Positions 51,277 to 59,577 of a stretch of 64,000 nucleotides of DNA are shown piece by piece (positions within the stretch are counted from its first letter, which is position 1; each line of letters begins with the position of its first letter). This DNA comes from Pseudopedobacter sp044361595 (GTDB lineage Bacteria; Bacteroidota; Bacteroidia; Sphingobacteriales; Sphingobacteriaceae), in the NCBI GenBank assembly GCA_044361595.1, contig JBIKIN010000002.1:223203-287202 (forward strand), in the 5' to 3' direction. The position numbers and the translations under genes were made by a program. Below the pieces are notes generated by a model that saw only the letters and a program-made list of their open reading frames with translations, was not told where the DNA came from and did not search any database.

Positions 51277-53823
51277 ATGATAATTAAAAATTTACAAGCA
51301 ATAAGATTGATAGGACTTTTGTCTTTATCTATTGCTGTTGCAGCATGCTCTTCTAACAAGAAGAAAACTCCTGTAGCAACAAAATCTGCATCAGCAAGTA
51401 CAGCAACTGCTGCAAAACCAGCTGGCGCTCCTAGTGCCCCAGGTGCTGGTGGTCCCGCAGCTAGAAAAGAAGGTATAAAGCCTTACAAAGAGGTAATTAC
51501 AGCCAAAGCAAAATCAGACAAAGGGTTATTTACGGTACATAAAGTAGATGATAAATACTTTTATGAAATACCAGATTCTTTATTTGGAAGAGAAATGTTA
51601 GTTATCACTCGTTTGGTTAAAACTCCAGCTGTTGATGGTGTTTATGGCGGAGCAGAACTAAACGAACAAGCTTGGGTTTGGGAAAAAAGAGATAAGCAAG
51701 TAATGATTAGAGTACCTTCGTATACAAACGTTGCTGCCGAAGGAACTGAAATGTTTGAATCTGTTAGAAACTCTAACCTTGCGCCAATTTTAGCCTCTTT
51801 TGATATTAAAGCTTTAAGCAAAGATTCTACAGGTGTAGTAATTGATGTTACAGATTTTTTTGCTAAAGATGTTTCAGCCATTGGCATAGATTCTAGGTCT
51901 AAAACCACTTACAGAATTTCTAGACTAGATGAAACTCGTTCTTATTTAGATACAGTAAAATCTTTCCCGATAAATATTGAAGCTAGAACAGTTAAGACTT
52001 ATTTGGCAGCTGCGCCTCCGGGTGATGCTTCTTTAGGTTCCATGACAGTTGAATTAAATACCTCGATGTTATTATTGCCTAAAGTACCAATGAAGGCCCG
52101 TTTAGCAGATGATAGGGTTGGATACTTTGGCAGAAGACAAACCGATTATGGTGTTGATGCACAAAAAGCAACAGTAACAAGTTATATTGATAGATGGCGT
52201 TTAGAACCTAAAGATAAAGCCGCTTATTTAAGAGGAGAATTAGTTGAGCCTGTTAAACAAATTGTTTATTATATAGACCCAGCTACTCCAAAAAAATGGA
52301 GACCTTACTTAATTGCAGGTGTTAAAGATTGGAATGTTGCTTTTGAAGCTGCCGGTTTCAAAAATGCCATTACTTGTTTAGAGCCACCAACCAATGACCC
52401 TGATTGGTCTCCAGAAGATGCTAGATATTCTGTTATCAGATATTTGGCTTCTAACATTGCAAATGCAAATGGCCCACACAATTCAGACCCACGTTCAGGT
52501 GAAATTATCGAATCAGATATTAACTGGTATCATAACGTAATGAATTTGGTAAGAAACTGGTTTTTTATCCAAACAGCTGCAATAAATCCAGAGGCTCGCT
52601 CGGCAGAATTTAAAGACGAAGTAATGGGCAAATTAATTCAGTTTGTTTCTTCCCACGAAGTTGGTCATACTTTAGGCTTACCTCACAACTTTGGTTCTAG
52701 CGTTGCATTTCCGGTAGATTCTTTACGTTCTCCATCATTCACCAAAAAAATGAGAGGTACAGCACCATCTATTATGGATTATGCTCGTTTCAATTATATC
52801 GCTCAACCAGGTGACGGAGATGTTGCATTATACCCACAAGTTGGCGCCTATGATAAATGGGCTGTTAAATGGGGTTACACTTGGTTCCCTGATAAGACTG
52901 TTGAAGAAGAAGCAGCCATTTTAAACAAATGGACGATAGAAAAAGCGGGTAATCCGTTGTATTTTTATGGACAACAAACAGGTAACCCGATAGATCCAAG
53001 GGCGCAATCAGAAGATTTAGGTGATGATGCTATAAAAGCTTCTACTTATGGTATAGCAAACTTAAAACGTATTTTACCAAACATAGAAAAATGGACTTAC
53101 GAAGAAGGAAAACCATATGATAACCTAGAAGAGTTATATGGAGAAGTATTAGGTCAGTTTAACCGATATATGGGCCATGTAAGAGCTAGTATTGGTGGTA
53201 TTTACGAAAACGACAAAACCTACGAACAAAAAGGAGCAGTTTATACCCATGTAGATGCAGCTAAACAAAAAGCAAGTGTGAAGTTTATTGTTGATCAAGC
53301 ATTTAAAACACCAACATGGATGTTTGTAGATGCAGAAACAAGTAAATTTGATAATGCTGAATTATTAGAAAAAGTAAGACGTGTACAAATAGGTGCGTTA
53401 AATGGCATATTAGACCCAGCAAGATTAGCTAGAGTAATTAACAACTCGGCAACTAATGGTAACAAAGCTTATGCTATTGACGAGTTATTTAGCGATTTGC
53501 GTAAAGGTATTTGGACTGAGTTAAGTACAGGCGCTAACATTGACGTTTATCGTAGAAACTTACAAAGAGGATATATTGAGCGTTTAGCATCATTGTTAAA
53601 TCCAGAAAAAATAGATCCTGCACAAGCAGCTACTTTGGCTAGATTTGGGGTTTCTAGAGTAGACCCAACAACTTTAGACATTACACCAATGGCTAGATTA
53701 GAGCTAATCACAGTTCAGGCAGATTTAAAAAGAGCTTTACCTAAATACGGTAATACTATTTTAAAAGCTCATGTTATTGATGCTATTGCAAGAATTGATA
53801 GTATTTTAGATACTAAAAAATAG
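51277..53823 (+). CDS. Zinc-dependent metalloprotease, lipoprotein (DUF5117/DUF4953 type)
   Basis: From the ATG at 51277, 848 residues; a GTG nine codons earlier is in frame but the lipoprotein signal (LLSLSIAVAACSSNKKK) starts best here. A low-complexity Ala/Pro/Gly linker (ATKSASASTATAAKPAGAPS) is followed by N-terminal beta-rich domains (DUF5118/DUF5117 type) and the metzincin-like zinc site SSHEVGHTLGLPHNF, then APSIMDYARFNYIAQPGDGD with the Met-turn. The family is common in Bacteroidota; substrates are unknown. Exported and probably periplasmic or surface exposed. Confidence 0.88.
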   Translation: MIIKNLQAIRLIGLLSLSIAVAACSSNKKKTPVATKSASASTATAAKPAGAPSAPGAGGPAARKEGIKPYKEVITAKAKSDKGLFTVHKVDDKYFYEIPDSLFGREMLVITRLVKTPAVDGVYGGAELNEQAWVWEKRDKQVMIRVPSYTNVAAEGTEMFESVRNSNLAPILASFDIKALSKDSTGVVIDVTDFFAKDVSAIGIDSRSKTTYRISRLDETRSYLDTVKSFPINIEARTVKTYLAAAPPGDASLGSMTVELNTSMLLLPKVPMKARLADDRVGYFGRRQTDYGVDAQKATVTSYIDRWRLEPKDKAAYLRGELVEPVKQIVYYIDPATPKKWRPYLIAGVKDWNVAFEAAGFKNAITCLEPPTNDPDWSPEDARYSVIRYLASNIANANGPHNSDPRSGEIIESDINWYHNVMNLVRNWFFIQTAAINPEARSAEFKDEVMGKLIQFVSSHEVGHTLGLPHNFGSSVAFPVDSLRSPSFTKKMRGTAPSIMDYARFNYIAQPGDGDVALYPQVGAYDKWAVKWGYTWFPDKTVEEEAAILNKWTIEKAGNPLYFYGQQTGNPIDPRAQSEDLGDDAIKASTYGIANLKRILPNIEKWTYEEGKPYDNLEELYGEVLGQFNRYMGHVRASIGGIYENDKTYEQKGAVYTHVDAAKQKASVKFIVDQAFKTPTWMFVDAETSKFDNAELLEKVRRVQIGALNGILDPARLARVINNSATNGNKAYAIDELFSDLRKGIWTELSTGANIDVYRRNLQRGYIERLASLLNPEKIDPAQAATLARFGVSRVDPTTLDITPMARLELITVQADLKRALPKYGNTILKAHVIDAIARIDSILDTKK

Positions 53824-53850
53824 TTTTAAAATATTTATATTTTAAATAAA

Positions 53851-53884
53851 AATGCCCTCAAATTTAATTTTGAGGGCATTTTTT
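53851..53884 (+). terminator. Terminator of the metalloprotease gene
   Basis: AATGCCCTCAAAA and TTTTGAGGGCATT form a long stem followed by TTTTT. Confidence 0.9.
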
Positions 53885-54058
53885 GTGAAAAATAAAGTAG
53901 TAATGAAAGTTTATTGCCGTATGTTTTTTTATAACTAAACACGTTATCTGTTGATCCTTCACCAGACCTTAGGTATACTCACCTCTACAATTAACATTAA
54001 TTTTCGTAAAGCCTAATTAATCTTAATTAATTAAAACTTACAAGGAACTAAATTAAAC

Positions 54059-54088
54059 AAAAAAAGCCTCACATTTCTGTGAGGCTTT
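54059..54088 (-). terminator. Terminator after the tRNA-like segment, copy 1
   Basis: AAAGCCTCAC / GTGAGGCTTT stem with a run of T on the minus strand; the same hairpin follows the true tRNA-Val. Confidence 0.85.
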
Positions 54089-54094
54089 AAACCG

Positions 54095-54166
54095 TGGGAG
54101 ATACTGGGTTCGAACCAGTGACCCTCCCGATTTATAAATCGGGATGTTCTGAACCAGCTGAACTAA
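54095..54166 (-). pseudogene. tRNA-Val-like fragment, copy 1 (no acceptor 5' strand)
   Basis: Has D-arm-like TTAGTTCAGCTGGTTCAGAAC, a palindromic anticodon-arm replacement TCCCGATTTATAAATCGGGA (54125-54144), an intact T-arm CACTGGTTCGAACCCAGT and the 3' acceptor ATCTCCCA. The 5' acceptor strand GGGAGAT is missing, and the anticodon loop is not a seven-base loop, so it is not a functional tRNA. Confidence 0.85.
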
Positions 54167-54398
54167 TTAATTTTTCAATCAGCTTTCTACTCTTCCATTT
54201 CTTGATTTCTTGTTCTCTCTTTAAAGCTTCAGATTTTGATTCAAATATTTCTTTGTGTTTTAAAATCCAATCTTCGTTTGATCCTGTAAATCCTTTATGA
54301 TTACAATTGTGCTTTCTTAATCTCTCATTTATATTAGAGGTAGAACCAATATAATATTTATCAAGTTTGGCTGAATAAAGGATATAGAGAAAGTACAT
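54132..54398 (-). CDS. GIY-YIG nuclease domain protein, copy 1
   Basis: From the ATG at 54398, 88 residues: MYFLYILYSAKLDKYYIGST (GIY-YIG motif), NERLRKH with the catalytic Arg, and EALKREQEIKKWK with the metal-binding Glu64. All catalytic positions look intact. The final residues ISSAGSEHPDL are encoded by the tRNA-like D-arm and anticodon-arm sequence, and the stop lies inside the palindrome. Identical to copy 2. Confidence 0.88.
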   Translation of the reverse strand: MYFLYILYSAKLDKYYIGSTSNINERLRKHNCNHKGFTGSNEDWILKHKEIFESKSEALKREQEIKKWKSRKLIEKLISSAGSEHPDL

Positions 54399-54414
54399 AC
54401 AATTTAAATTAAAC

Positions 54415-54444
54415 AAAAAAAGCCTCACATTTCTGTGAGGCTTT
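54415..54444 (-). terminator. Terminator after the tRNA-like segment, copy 2
   Basis: Same hairpin as at 54059-54088 and 54771-54800. Confidence 0.85.
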
Positions 54445-54450
54445 AAACCG

Positions 54451-54522
54451 TGGGAGATACTGGGTTCGAACCAGTGACCCTCCCGATTTATAAATCGGGA
54501 TGTTCTGAACCAGCTGAACTAA
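54451..54522 (-). pseudogene. tRNA-Val-like fragment, copy 2 (no acceptor 5' strand)
   Basis: Identical to the fragment at 54095-54166; palindrome at 54481-54500. Confidence 0.85.
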
Positions 54523-54754
54523 TTAATTTTTCAATCAGCTTTCTACTCTTCCATTTCTTGATTTCTTGTTCTCTCTTTAAAGCTTCAGATTTTGATTCAA
54601 ATATTTCTTTGTGTTTTAAAATCCAATCTTCGTTTGATCCTGTAAATCCTTTATGATTACAATTGTGCTTTCTTAATCTCTCATTTATATTAGAGGTAGA
54701 ACCAATATAATATTTATCAAGTTTGGCTGAATAAAGGATATAGAGAAAGTACAT
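54488..54754 (-). CDS. GIY-YIG nuclease domain protein, copy 2
   Basis: Identical 88-residue protein. The gene begins 17 bases after the terminator of the intact tRNA-Val and may be expressed only by read-through or by its own weak promoter. Single GIY-YIG domain proteins of this size form the UPF0213/YhbQ-like group; nuclease activity and target are unproven. The link to tRNA sequence suggests a homing-like or tRNA-gene-targeted element. Confidence 0.88.
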   Translation of the reverse strand: MYFLYILYSAKLDKYYIGSTSNINERLRKHNCNHKGFTGSNEDWILKHKEIFESKSEALKREQEIKKWKSRKLIEKLISSAGSEHPDL

Positions 54755-54770
54755 ACAATTTAAATTAAAC

Positions 54771-54800
54771 AAAAAAAGCCTCACATTTCTGTGAGGCTTT
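54771..54800 (-). terminator. Terminator of tRNA-Val
   Basis: AAAGCCTCAC / GTGAGGCTTT stem with loop ATTTCT and a T run on the minus strand. Confidence 0.9.
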
Positions 54801-54806
54801 AAACCG

Positions 54807-54881
54807 TGGGAGATACTGGGTTCGAACCAGTGACCCCCTGCTTGTAAGGCAGGTGCTCTGAACCAGCTGAGCTAATCTCCC
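54807..54881 (-). tRNA. tRNA-Val (anticodon TAC)
   Basis: 75 bases: acceptor GGGAGAT / ATCTCCC with discriminator A, D-arm GCTCAGCTGGTTCAGAGC, anticodon stem CCTGC / GCAGG with loop CTTACAA, T-arm ACTGG-TTCGAAC-CCAGT. CCA is not encoded (CGG follows). All arms pair. Confidence 0.93.
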
Positions 54882-54906
54882 CTTATTATTTTAATCAACT
54901 TTACTG

Positions 54907-54960
54907 TGTCCCCTCCGATTTATAAATCGGGATGCTATGAACCAGCTGAGCTAATCTCCC
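54907..54960 (-). pseudogene. 5' half of a tRNA-Val-like gene
   Basis: Begins GGGAGATTAGCTCAGCTGGT as in the intact tRNA, then CATAGCATCCCGATTTATAA and a near-palindromic arm ending CGGAGGGG; no T-arm or 3' acceptor follows. It looks like the missing 5' partner of the 3' fragments in the tandem repeats. Confidence 0.8.
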
Positions 54961-55093
54961 TTTGATTCTCCAAAACTTATTTAGCTTCGGATTGGGATTG
55001 CAAAAGTAGAGTATTAAAATAAATATCCAAAAAATTTTTAAAAAAAATTACCAATAACTCCATAATTTATTCAAAATCAGAATATTAATTTTA

Positions 55094-55870
55094 TCATTTC
55101 AGTTTTAAACTTTCCTTTAACCCACTTACAGATGTAATTTCCATAGTAATTGCACCTACAATAACTTCTGCTTGTGCCTTTACGGGTATCCTATTGGCAT
55201 CATTAGAAATCCATAAGTAAAGTCTACTGTTTTTTCTAAAAATTCTTCCTGGACGTATAGACGGGCTAAATTTTATACATTCTATTTTACCTAAATTGGT
55301 TTTAATAGTTTCTTTACCAACGTACTCTATGGTTAAAGGTGTAATCTCATCATCTAAAAAATAATTGATCGTAAACTTATCCCCTGTTTTTACACCTGCT
55401 AAATCTAAGTTTCTGGCGAAGTAATAGGCTGATACCAAATCAAATGTTTGTGGGGCTGGCGAGGTAAAAGTTCCTTTTTTACCTAATACGGTTTTACTTT
55501 CTTGATAAAATCTAACCTTATCGTTTCTCGTGTATTTATCCTCTCTTATGTTTTCGGTATACAAAAAAGGAGTAAATTCTTTTTGATCTATGTAAGAATC
55601 GTATCGGTTTCTTACTTTATAAAATATATCAAAAGAGCCTGATGTGCTACCCTCAACAGTTAGATGATAGGTTGGTTTGCCGTTAAACTTAACATCGGTT
55701 GCAGTTACTTTTAAAGACGCTTCTGCAGCGGTAAAAAAACCATACTTTAGTTTATAATTTATACTCTCGCCTGGCTTAAAAGCCGAGTATTTATTATATT
55801 CTAGTTGTTGTGCACTAATTAGACCGTTACAAAAAAACAATGCTATAAGTACAAAAAATAATTTCTTCAT
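55094..55870 (-). CDS. DUF3108 protein
   Basis: From the ATG at 55870, 258 residues with a signal peptide (LFFVLIALFFCNGLISAQQ). Matches DUF3108: FKPGESINYKLKYGFFTAAEASL, VRNRYDSYIDQKEFTPFLYT, FDLVSAYYFARNLDL, YFLDDEITPLTIEYVGKE, LWISNDANRIPVKAQAEV. Predicted beta-rich, exported, function unknown. 22 bases after the DUF2480 gene on the same strand, so probably the same operon. Confidence 0.85.
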   Translation of the reverse strand: MKKLFFVLIALFFCNGLISAQQLEYNKYSAFKPGESINYKLKYGFFTAAEASLKVTATDVKFNGKPTYHLTVEGSTSGSFDIFYKVRNRYDSYIDQKEFTPFLYTENIREDKYTRNDKVRFYQESKTVLGKKGTFTSPAPQTFDLVSAYYFARNLDLAGVKTGDKFTINYFLDDEITPLTIEYVGKETIKTNLGKIECIKFSPSIRPGRIFRKNSRLYLWISNDANRIPVKAQAEVIVGAITMEITSVSGLKESLKLK

Positions 55871-55892
55871 AGTTAGTATCAAAGCATTGTAT

Positions 55893-56408
55893 TTAGTCTT
55901 TCCGTTTAAAAACCGGAACTGTAGAGCATGGTTCGCCGTACATTAAACTCTTAACAACGCTATTAAATTTATTAGTGATTAACATAAACGCTGATGTTGG
56001 TACAAAAATTTCGCCACAACCTTTAATTACAACTCTTTGATTTTCAAAACTACTTACATCTAATTGATTAATAGCATTTTGATACAAACAAGTTTCTAGT
56101 GTTTCTAAATCTCCAAAAACAAAAAAATTAGCAACATCTGCTAGTTTATTAGCAATTAACATGTAAGCCCAAGTAGGCACAATTGCATCGGCAGAGCAAA
56201 TTACACTTACATTCTTTCCTTTATAAACTTCCCAGTCATACTCCTTAATAAAAGCTCTAAAATCTTTCTCCTTCAAAATTAATCCATGAAAAAGATTATC
56301 CTTAATATCATAAACAACTCGTTCTCCTTTTGGCTGTATAGATGCCAAATCAAATGAAACTAAACCGCTTTGCGCTACCTTATTAACTATGTTTTCTTGA
56401 ATTTCCAT
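55893..56408 (-). CDS. DUF2480 protein
   Basis: From the ATG at 56408, 171 residues. Matches DUF2480: LFHGLILKEKDFRAFIKEYDW, ISVICSADAIVPTWAYML-type block (VICSADAIVPTWAYM), VVIKGCGEIFVPTSAFMLIT and SLMYGEPCSTVPVFKR at the end. Conserved Cys residues (SVICSAD, KGCGE, EPCST) might bind metal or redox partners. Cytosolic, function unknown, found only in Bacteroidota to my knowledge. Confidence 0.88.
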   Translation of the reverse strand: MEIQENIVNKVAQSGLVSFDLASIQPKGERVVYDIKDNLFHGLILKEKDFRAFIKEYDWEVYKGKNVSVICSADAIVPTWAYMLIANKLADVANFFVFGDLETLETCLYQNAINQLDVSSFENQRVVIKGCGEIFVPTSAFMLITNKFNSVVKSLMYGEPCSTVPVFKRKD

Positions 56409-56409
56409 G

Positions 56410-56460
56410 ATTTTTAAAATAAAAAAGCCGAAGAACAAAAAATTCTTCGGCTTTAAAATT
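56410..56460 (-). terminator. Hairpin between the chaperone and DUF2480 genes
   Basis: AAAAGCCGAAGAACAAAAAA and TTCTTCGGCTTTAAAA pair as AAAGCCGAAGAA / TTCTTCGGCTTT, with T on both sides. It would terminate the chaperone transcript or provide an attenuation point. Confidence 0.75.
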
Positions 56461-56473
56461 ACTAATTTATAAC

Positions 56474-58573
56474 TTAATAGAACTTTGCTCTAAAATCTTT
56501 AACATCTGCTTTTTTACGTAATACGTCAAAAACCGGACCATCAACTTGCTGAGAAAGAGTTTGTTCTAACTGTTCTTTGATTTTTAACATATTAGAAATT
56601 GGAGCTGTATTGGTAAAACTTTTTACAGTGTAAACATAAATACCTCTATCTCCCTCTATTGGTTTAGATAATTTATTTGGCTGAGAACCAAAAATACTAC
56701 CTATAACTAGGTTTTCTTGAGCTACTCCTGGTATTACTGGGTTAGCAAAAACAACGTTCTCTACTGGCACTACCTGCGTTCCCGCTTTCTGTGCAACTTG
56801 TGCTAAACTGCTTGCACCACTTACATATTTTTCAAATTGTGCTTTTAACACCCTAGCTTGAGCAATTTTCTTTACTTCTGGCTCAATTTGCTTTTTCACA
56901 TCCTCTAAAGCAAGAGTACCTTGGGGCTTAATTCCTGTTAAAACGGCAATTATATATTTATCACCAATATCAAAAATCTCATCAGAAACTTCACCAATCT
57001 TAGCCTTATAAGCCCACTTTATTAAGCTTCTAGATTCTTCTAATCCTGGTAACGATCCTTGTAGAGGACCAATGTCTGTTCCTAATAATTTATTTTCGCC
57101 TTGTTTCTGAGCATATTCTTCAAAAGATTTTTGATTAGAAACATTACTTACAAAACTTTGTGCCTTTTGGTAAGCTACTTTTTCAGTTTCTGAACTTGGC
57201 GCTAAAGCTTTGTCTAATAAAGCAACTTTAACATATTTAGAAGAACCTACTTGATTTTGTATTTCTATAACGTGTGCGCCAAACTGAGTGGTAACAACCA
57301 TTACCTGACCTGTAGAACCGTTAAAAACTGCATCCTCAAATGCAGGAACCATAGAACCTCTTGCAAAAGTTCCTAAATCGCCCCCTTTGTCTTTAGAACC
57401 ATCGGTACCAAATTGAGCCGCTAATTTTGCGAAATCAGCACCATTACTAATTAAGATTTTAATAGAATCTGCCTTAGCTTTTGCTTTATCCATTCCGCCT
57501 TCTGTAGCTGGATTAATTAAAATATGACGAGCCTTAACAGAATCTGGACTAATTCTCGCGTCTACTAATTTTGCAACCTTATAGCTGCCATTAGATAAAA
57601 ATGGACCATAAATAAACCCTTTAGCAGCAGAGAACATAACAGAATCTATAGCTGGCTCTAAAGCACCTTTTTTCTGATAAGTTAACGGTGTTTTGGTATC
57701 AGAATTAATAGCTAAGTATAAAGAATCGTTTGTAGATGTTCTTAAACCTTCGGTAATTTTATCAATTTTAAGCTTAGCATCTAAAGTATCTTGTTTAGAT
57801 GGCGCTGCATTAAAAGCTACATATTCAAAAGTTCTAGTTTCAGTTTCGTTTTTGAATTTGTATTTATTTTTTTCGTAGTAATCTTTATAATCAGACTCTT
57901 CAATTTTTGCTTCAGCATCTGGTACTATAGAGTAATCTTTGAACACATACTCAAAGCTAACAAGCTTATTTCTGTTTGTATAATCGTCTTTAGCGTCTAA
58001 AGAATTAACATAAACAGCATTTTTATATAAGCTAACATATTTTTCATTCACACGAGTTTGTTGTACATTATCTTCTAAAGCAACCCATTGTGCTTTTAAT
58101 TGACCACTTGGGTCTGTATCAGCACTTTTTCTAGAGTTTAAAGCAGTTGCTCTATCAAATTGACCAGTTTGTTGATTGGTGAAAATTTGTTGTACCTGTT
58201 GCGAAGGGTTGTTAAATAATAAATCAAACAACTCGTCTTGCCCTACAGTTATTCCCAAATTTTTAGTTTGCTTTTCTAAAATAATACCAGAAACAGTTTG
58301 GTTCCAAGTATTTTCCACTACATAACTTGTCATTTGGCTGTTTAAACTACCCATTTGTTGTTTAAACTGTTGTGAATTTTGATCAACTCTTTCGCTAAAT
58401 TCTTTGAAAGAAACAGCCTCACCAGCAACTTCACCTATTTCACTCTGCGAGTCGGAGATAAATCCTTGTCCACTTCTAATTGCATCACTTAATAAGAATG
58501 CCACAATTGCAAAACCAATAGCAACCACAATGATTACTCCTGCTCGGTCACGCAAAAAACCCATTATTCCCAT
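56474..58573 (-). CDS. Periplasmic peptidyl-prolyl isomerase (PpiD/SurA-like)
   Basis: A 699-residue protein. An N-terminal membrane anchor (VIIVVAIGFAIVAFLLSDAI, about 13-32) is followed by a SurA_N-type chaperone domain, a parvulin domain at about 345-440 (VKARHILINPATEGG, SNGADFAKLAAQFGTDGSKD, KGGDLGTFARGSMVPAFEDA, FGAHVIEIQNQ) and a second, more divergent parvulin-like region. Layout matches PpiD, an inner-membrane-anchored folding helper for exported proteins. No adjacent partner gene explains a special role. Confidence 0.9.
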   Translation of the reverse strand: MGIMGFLRDRAGVIIVVAIGFAIVAFLLSDAIRSGQGFISDSQSEIGEVAGEAVSFKEFSERVDQNSQQFKQQMGSLNSQMTSYVVENTWNQTVSGIILEKQTKNLGITVGQDELFDLLFNNPSQQVQQIFTNQQTGQFDRATALNSRKSADTDPSGQLKAQWVALEDNVQQTRVNEKYVSLYKNAVYVNSLDAKDDYTNRNKLVSFEYVFKDYSIVPDAEAKIEESDYKDYYEKNKYKFKNETETRTFEYVAFNAAPSKQDTLDAKLKIDKITEGLRTSTNDSLYLAINSDTKTPLTYQKKGALEPAIDSVMFSAAKGFIYGPFLSNGSYKVAKLVDARISPDSVKARHILINPATEGGMDKAKAKADSIKILISNGADFAKLAAQFGTDGSKDKGGDLGTFARGSMVPAFEDAVFNGSTGQVMVVTTQFGAHVIEIQNQVGSSKYVKVALLDKALAPSSETEKVAYQKAQSFVSNVSNQKSFEEYAQKQGENKLLGTDIGPLQGSLPGLEESRSLIKWAYKAKIGEVSDEIFDIGDKYIIAVLTGIKPQGTLALEDVKKQIEPEVKKIAQARVLKAQFEKYVSGASSLAQVAQKAGTQVVPVENVVFANPVIPGVAQENLVIGSIFGSQPNKLSKPIEGDRGIYVYTVKSFTNTAPISNMLKIKEQLEQTLSQQVDGPVFDVLRKKADVKDFRAKFY

Positions 58574-58700
58574 ATTCTATTATATAATTTTATTTTTGGA
58601 GGGCGCAAGATACAAATTTACTTATTAAAGCATAAAATTTTTATTATCATATATATACAAGCTTTTTAAACTCTTTTAAATTACCATTGAAACAACATTT

Positions 58701-58825
58701 GGGCGCTCCTTTTCCCAAAGCAAAAAACCCAAAACACAGGCGGGCCACTTCGGGGTTCCGTAATTTTTTATTCGCTTTATGGCGAATAAAAAATGTACCA
58801 AGCCCTTTGTCTCCCTAGCGCAAAA
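58701..58825. repeat. Interspersed hairpin element upstream of the DUF2071 gene
   Basis: Starts GGGCGCTCC and ends CCCTAGCGC, two ends that pair, with an internal hairpin TTTTTTATTCGC / GCGAATAAAAAA around 58764-58792 and a GC-rich block GGCGGGCCACTTCGGGG. Not coding in any frame. Confidence 0.6.
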
Positions 58826-58863
58826 AAAACCAAACAATTAAGCGCTAAAATTGCTATAGATTT

Positions 58864-59577
58864 ATGATTAAACCAGTTTTCTTAAAAGCACAGTGGCGCA
58901 AATTAATTATGGCCAATTACCATGTTGATGCCTCTGTAATAGAAAAATACCTACCACCAAATACCCAATTAGATCATTACCATGGAAAATACTATGTCAG
59001 CTTAATTGGCTTTATGTTTATGGAAACTGCAATAAAAGGCATAAAAATCCCATTTCATATCAATTTTGAAGAAGTTAACCTACGGTTTTACGTTACCTAT
59101 AATGATGAGAATGAAATTAAAAGAGGAGCTGTTTTTATTAGTGAAATTGTGTCTAAGCCGATGATTTCTTTTGTGGCTAATACTTTATTTAATGAGCATT
59201 ACGAAACCTTAAAAACAGAACATAGCTGGGAAATAGAAAAAGATCATCAAAAGATTAGCTACCAATGGAAAAAGAAAAAATGGTATAATCTGGAGGTAGA
59301 AGCAAGTAAAACACTACAACCTATGTTAGAAGGCAGCGAAGAAGAGTTTATTGCCGAACATTATTGGGGTTATACCAAAGCAGGTGAAAATAATTCTTTG
59401 GCTTACGCTGTTGAACACCCTAGATGGGAAATTTACCCCGTTCATCATTACTCAATTGATGCTGACTTTGAAGATTTATATGGTAAAGAATTTTCCTTTT
59501 TAAATCAAAGCAAACCTTCATCGGTATTTTTAGTAGAAGGCTCTGATGTTTTAATTAGGGATGGGTTTAAAATTTAG
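58864..59577 (+). CDS. DUF2071 protein
   Basis: A 237-residue protein of the YqjF/DUF2071 group: FLKAQWRKLIMANYHVDASV, YLPPNTQLDHYHGKYYVSLI, NFEEVNLRFYVTYNDENEIK (split as EEVNLRFYVTY), EHYWGYTKAG and EHPRWEIYPVHHY. Single domain, cytosolic; acetoacetate-decarboxylase-like fold in the family; activity unknown. Confidence 0.87.
   Translation: MIKPVFLKAQWRKLIMANYHVDASVIEKYLPPNTQLDHYHGKYYVSLIGFMFMETAIKGIKIPFHINFEEVNLRFYVTYNDENEIKRGAVFISEIVSKPMISFVANTLFNEHYETLKTEHSWEIEKDHQKISYQWKKKKWYNLEVEASKTLQPMLEGSEEEFIAEHYWGYTKAGENNSLAYAVEHPRWEIYPVHHYSIDADFEDLYGKEFSFLNQSKPSSVFLVEGSDVLIRDGFKI

Larger units (their letters stand above)
54049..54404 (-). repeat. 356-bp tandem repeat, copy 1 (tRNA 3' half, terminator, GIY-YIG gene)
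   Basis: Identical base for base to 54405-54760 as far as I can read. Each unit, read on the minus strand, has a GIY-YIG ORF, a tRNA-like segment with the T-arm and 3' acceptor of tRNA-Val, and a terminator. A third partial copy is formed by the real tRNA-Val 3' half and terminator (54761-54837). Confidence 0.92.
54405..54760 (-). repeat. 356-bp tandem repeat, copy 2
   Basis: Second perfect copy, directly abutting copy 1 and followed by the 3' half of the intact tRNA-Val. Such perfect identity points to recent duplication or gene conversion. Confidence 0.92.

Noticed and set aside
54094..54300. Plus-strand ORFs of 68 codons at 54094 and 54450 beginning MGDTGFEPVTLPIYKSG
   Set aside because: They read antisense through the tRNA-like fragment and the GIY-YIG gene; such MGDTGFEPV peptides are a known artefact of translating tRNA sequence.
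54049..54760. CRISPR-like array
   Set aside because: Only two long identical units with genes inside; no short repeats with unique spacers anywhere in the window.
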